NCBI GenBank assembly: GCA_027043685.1
Contig: JALUFI010000037.1
Span: 1-6,121, forward strand
Direction: 5' to 3'
Length of the DNA stretch: 6,121 bases
Origin: Pyrodictiaceae archaeon
GTDB taxonomy: Archaea > Thermoproteota > Thermoprotei_A > Sulfolobales > Pyrodictiaceae
The position numbers were made by a program, and so were the translations under genes. Of the stretch, positions 4,015 through 6,121 are shown one piece after another. The notes beneath the pieces were generated by a model. That model did not search any database. It worked only from the letters and a program-made list of their open reading frames with translations, and was not told the DNA's origin. Within the stretch, counting starts at the first letter, position 1, and every line of letters starts with the position of its first letter.

Positions 4015-6113
4015 GCTGTCATTTTCTCCAGTATGTGCTGGTAGAATTGTTTCTCTTTGCGGCGCCGGGTTTTGGCTGAGAGCTTCCTTACGACTAGCTC
4101 GGGGGTTGAGCGGGCTAGGTAGCGGTACCTCGGGGTGCGGTCCACTATGAGGTTGTAGTTCTCGTCTAGGCCTTTCGCCTCTATGCCGTCTATCCTTATA
4201 GTCTTCCTTGCCTCGGGGGAGACGAGCCCCATTATCTCCTCCGCCATGTGGGTCACTATTACCGCTGTCGCACCCGGCCTTGCCGCTAGTTCCTCGGCGA
4301 ATGCAGCCACTATCCTCGCGGCCGCGTTTGCCTCCGTCACCGCCTCCAGCTCGTCTACAAGGACTAGGACACGGTTATTCTCCGCTTCTTCAACTATCTC
4401 TGCTAGGCGCTTGAGCAGTGTCTCGAGGGCGCCTGCCGAGAGCATGCCGGTGGGCTTGCTTATGAAGTAAACCTTGTCGTATGGGCCTATCCAGGCCTTC
4501 TCGGCGGGAACGGGGAGCCCCGCCTGGCCTAGGAGGACGGTCTCCGCTACCAGGCGGAGGAGGGTTGTCTTGCCTCCGCTGTTTGCGCCGGTTAGTATGA
4601 CTATTCGCTCGCAGCTCGTGCCCTCCGGACGGTAGCTGGTGCAGCCGACCGCATAGCTTACTGGCTGCGCGCCGGGCTGGCCTAGGAGGCGTAGCTCGAG
4701 CCCGCGCTCTATCCCGACGCCGGCCGTGCCGGGCTCCAGTGCTAGGTCGCGGTGCCCCGCCTTCCTCGAGAAGGCCGCGAGGGCTTGGGCCACGTCGAGG
4801 CTGCGTAGGACGCGGTAGGCGGCGGGGAGCAGCTTGAGCATAGGCTCCGCTTCCCGCGCCAGCGCTGCTAGGCCCTGGTAGCGGGCCTCCTCCGTCCTCC
4901 TCGCTAGGTGTGCGCGGAGCCTCTCGAGGGCCTCACGGTTGAGCTCAAGGGGGAGGCTTGGCCGCGGCTCGACCAGGCCCTGGATGAGCGCCGCCTCCTC
5001 GGGGGTGAGGCCGAGTGCCTGGGCGAGCCTGTTCTCAGCCTCGAGGGCCAGGTCCTCGAATATTTCAGCGAGCTGCGGGGGGACCGGTGCCTCGCCGGCG
5101 GCTATGCTGTCTAGGAGCTTCAGCAGCTCGGCGGCCGTGAGCCTTAGCTCCCTCTCCTCTAGGCGGCGCTTGGCTTCCTCGTTGAGCCACACCTCTAGGT
5201 CTGTTGCAGCGCGGTCGAGCATCCCCAGCCTCTGCTTCGCCTCCTCGTATTCCCTGCCGAGGCTGTCATGCCTGTAGGCCTCTAGCGCCCTCCACGCTTT
5301 CTCCGCCGCCTCGAGGAGGGCTGCGGCGTCTACGCCCTCTATCCTGGCTGCCGCGGCGACTGCCTGGGGCGAGGCCTGGTGGGCGGCTAGGAGGGCCTCG
5401 ATTATGCCCTGGTTGCACGCCAGTTGCTCCATCACCGCCTCGGGGGCGACTGCCCAGGGGGCCAGGGTCTCCGTCCTTGGTGCTCCAGGGGGCGCCAGGC
5501 CGTGGGGGTCGTAGTAGACTATGTCGCCTGGCTCGGCCTCCGGGTCGGGCTCGTTCCTCTTCTCCACCCGGAGGCCTGGGAGGATGCTCTGGAGGCGGCG
5601 GAGCTCGCTGCCCGGCGGCTCGGCTAGGAGTATTAGGCGGCGGAGCCGCTGGGGCTGGCAGTTTCTTGGCCAGTGGAGGCGGCTCAGCGCCTCGCGTAGC
5701 CGGTCCAGGGGCCAGTTCTCCCGTAGGGCGCGTCTCGCCGCCGAGCGTAGCGGGGCGAGTGCCTCGGCGACGGCGGCTGCTCTCCGAGATGGGGCTGGGC
5801 TGAGGGTCTCTATGTAGACCCTGCCCGGCTCGCTGCCGGCGTGCCTTGCGACCGCTTCGAGGCTCTCGCGTAGGAGCTGGGCTGCGTCGCTTGTAGCCGG
5901 CACCTCGTCGGGGCTGTAGCCGTGGCTTGCGGCCCGGGCTGCGCGGATTACTCGGAGCGCTCTCCTCCTGGAGCCCAGGGCCCTCTCTACCTGGGGCAGC
6001 TCGGCGGCCAGGAGGGTCTGGACCGCCTTCTCCTCGCCGCCGAGGGCTGCCTGCAGCTGGGCTGCCAGCTTCTCGCCGACGCCGGGGATGCTGCGTAGCC
6101 TCAGCGGCTGCAT
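4011..6113 (-). CDS. MutS2-like DNA-binding ATPase with N-terminal helix-hairpin-helix
   Basis: A 700-residue member of the MutS ABC-ATPase superfamily, of the archaeal MutS2-like kind, expected to bind branched or recombination DNA as a dimer. Domain order: a helix-hairpin-helix, SIPGVGEKLA (8-17); an Ala/Leu/Arg-rich N-terminal region (30-230) with no clear MutS mismatch-recognition motif; a long charged helical section (about 245-440) like the lever and clamp of MutS proteins; then the ATPase with Walker A TGANSGGKTT (508-517), signature-like LSAGALETLL (558-567), Walker B VLVLVDELEA (D587, E588) and switch His H622 in VTHM. It ends in a basic tail (KTRRRKEK) and lacks the Smr nuclease domain of bacterial MutS2. 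Many crenarchaea lack MutS1/MutL, so this is unlikely to do canonical mismatch repair. ATG at 6111-6113 follows GAGGTGCC; an earlier start beyond the window edge is not excluded. Its last 4 nt overlap the dUTPase gene. Confidence 0.85.
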   Translation of the reverse strand: MQPLRLRSIPGVGEKLAAQLQAALGGEEKAVQTLLAAELPQVERALGSRRRALRVIRAARAASHGYSPDEVPATSDAAQLLRESLEAVARHAGSEPGRVYIETLSPAPSRRAAAVAEALAPLRSAARRALRENWPLDRLREALSRLHWPRNCQPQRLRRLILLAEPPGSELRRLQSILPGLRVEKRNEPDPEAEPGDIVYYDPHGLAPPGAPRTETLAPWAVAPEAVMEQLACNQGIIEALLAAHQASPQAVAAAARIEGVDAAALLEAAEKAWRALEAYRHDSLGREYEEAKQRLGMLDRAATDLEVWLNEEAKRRLEERELRLTAAELLKLLDSIAAGEAPVPPQLAEIFEDLALEAENRLAQALGLTPEEAALIQGLVEPRPSLPLELNREALERLRAHLARRTEEARYQGLAALAREAEPMLKLLPAAYRVLRSLDVAQALAAFSRKAGHRDLALEPGTAGVGIERGLELRLLGQPGAQPVSYAVGCTSYRPEGTSCERIVILTGANSGGKTTLLRLVAETVLLGQAGLPVPAEKAWIGPYDKVYFISKPTGMLSAGALETLLKRLAEIVEEAENNRVLVLVDELEAVTEANAAARIVAAFAEELAARPGATAVIVTHMAEEIMGLVSPEARKTIRIDGIEAKGLDENYNLIVDRTPRYRYLARSTPELVVRKLSAKTRRRKEKQFYQHILEKMTA

Positions 6114-6121
6114 GGCACCTC

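Noticed and set aside
5204..5803. Plus-strand open frame of 199 codons
   Set aside because: It is antisense to the MutS-like gene. The product is Arg/Pro/Gly-rich, a typical shadow of GC-rich coding DNA.

Overview
The window looks like a chromosomal segment of a GC-rich hyperthermophilic crenarchaeon, most like the Desulfurococcales/Pyrodictiaceae. This placement is an inference. It rests on a KaiC-like ATPase gene, an archaeal-type dUTPase, a MutS-family ATPase without MutL-type neighbours, a class II-type ribonucleotide reductase (RNR), heavy use of ATA, AGG and CTA codons, and short gaps with GTG and TTG starts. I see no insertion sequence, CRISPR array, tRNA or rRNA.

Layout from left to right. 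Positions 1-1400 (minus) hold the N-terminal 466 codons of the RNR, which runs off the left edge. Positions 1401-1647 are the only sizeable gap. It encodes, on the RNR strand, a strongly foldable region closed by a perfect 10-bp helix (1430-1439 with 1612-1621). A small hairpin covering the RNR Shine-Dalgarno sequence and a 12-bp palindrome near the inferred transcription start flank it. Positions 1648-3402 (minus) hold three genes on one strand: a divergent QueD/6-pyruvoyl-tetrahydropterin-synthase-like protein, a KaiC/RecA-like ATPase overlapping it by 4 nt, and an unrecognised 147-residue protein. A short divergent gap (3403-3528) separates them from a plus-strand dUTPase/dCTP-deaminase-family gene (3529-4014). 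That gene runs tail to tail into a 700-codon minus-strand MutS2-like ATPase with an N-terminal helix-hairpin-helix (4011-6113).

Common thread: RNR makes dNDPs/dNTPs, the dUTPase keeps uracil out of the dNTP pool, and the MutS-like ATPase probably acts on DNA. The window is therefore weighted towards DNA precursor supply and genome upkeep, although these genes are not one operon. The QueD-like protein and the KaiC-like ATPase are probably translationally coupled, but their joint role is unknown.

The most interesting object is the 192-nt structured leader upstream of the RNR gene. Two of its helices are continuous only on the minus strand, through G-U wobbles, which points to a functional RNA transcribed with RNR. 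I could not match it by eye to the cobalamin riboswitch, RNase P RNA, SRP RNA or tRNA.
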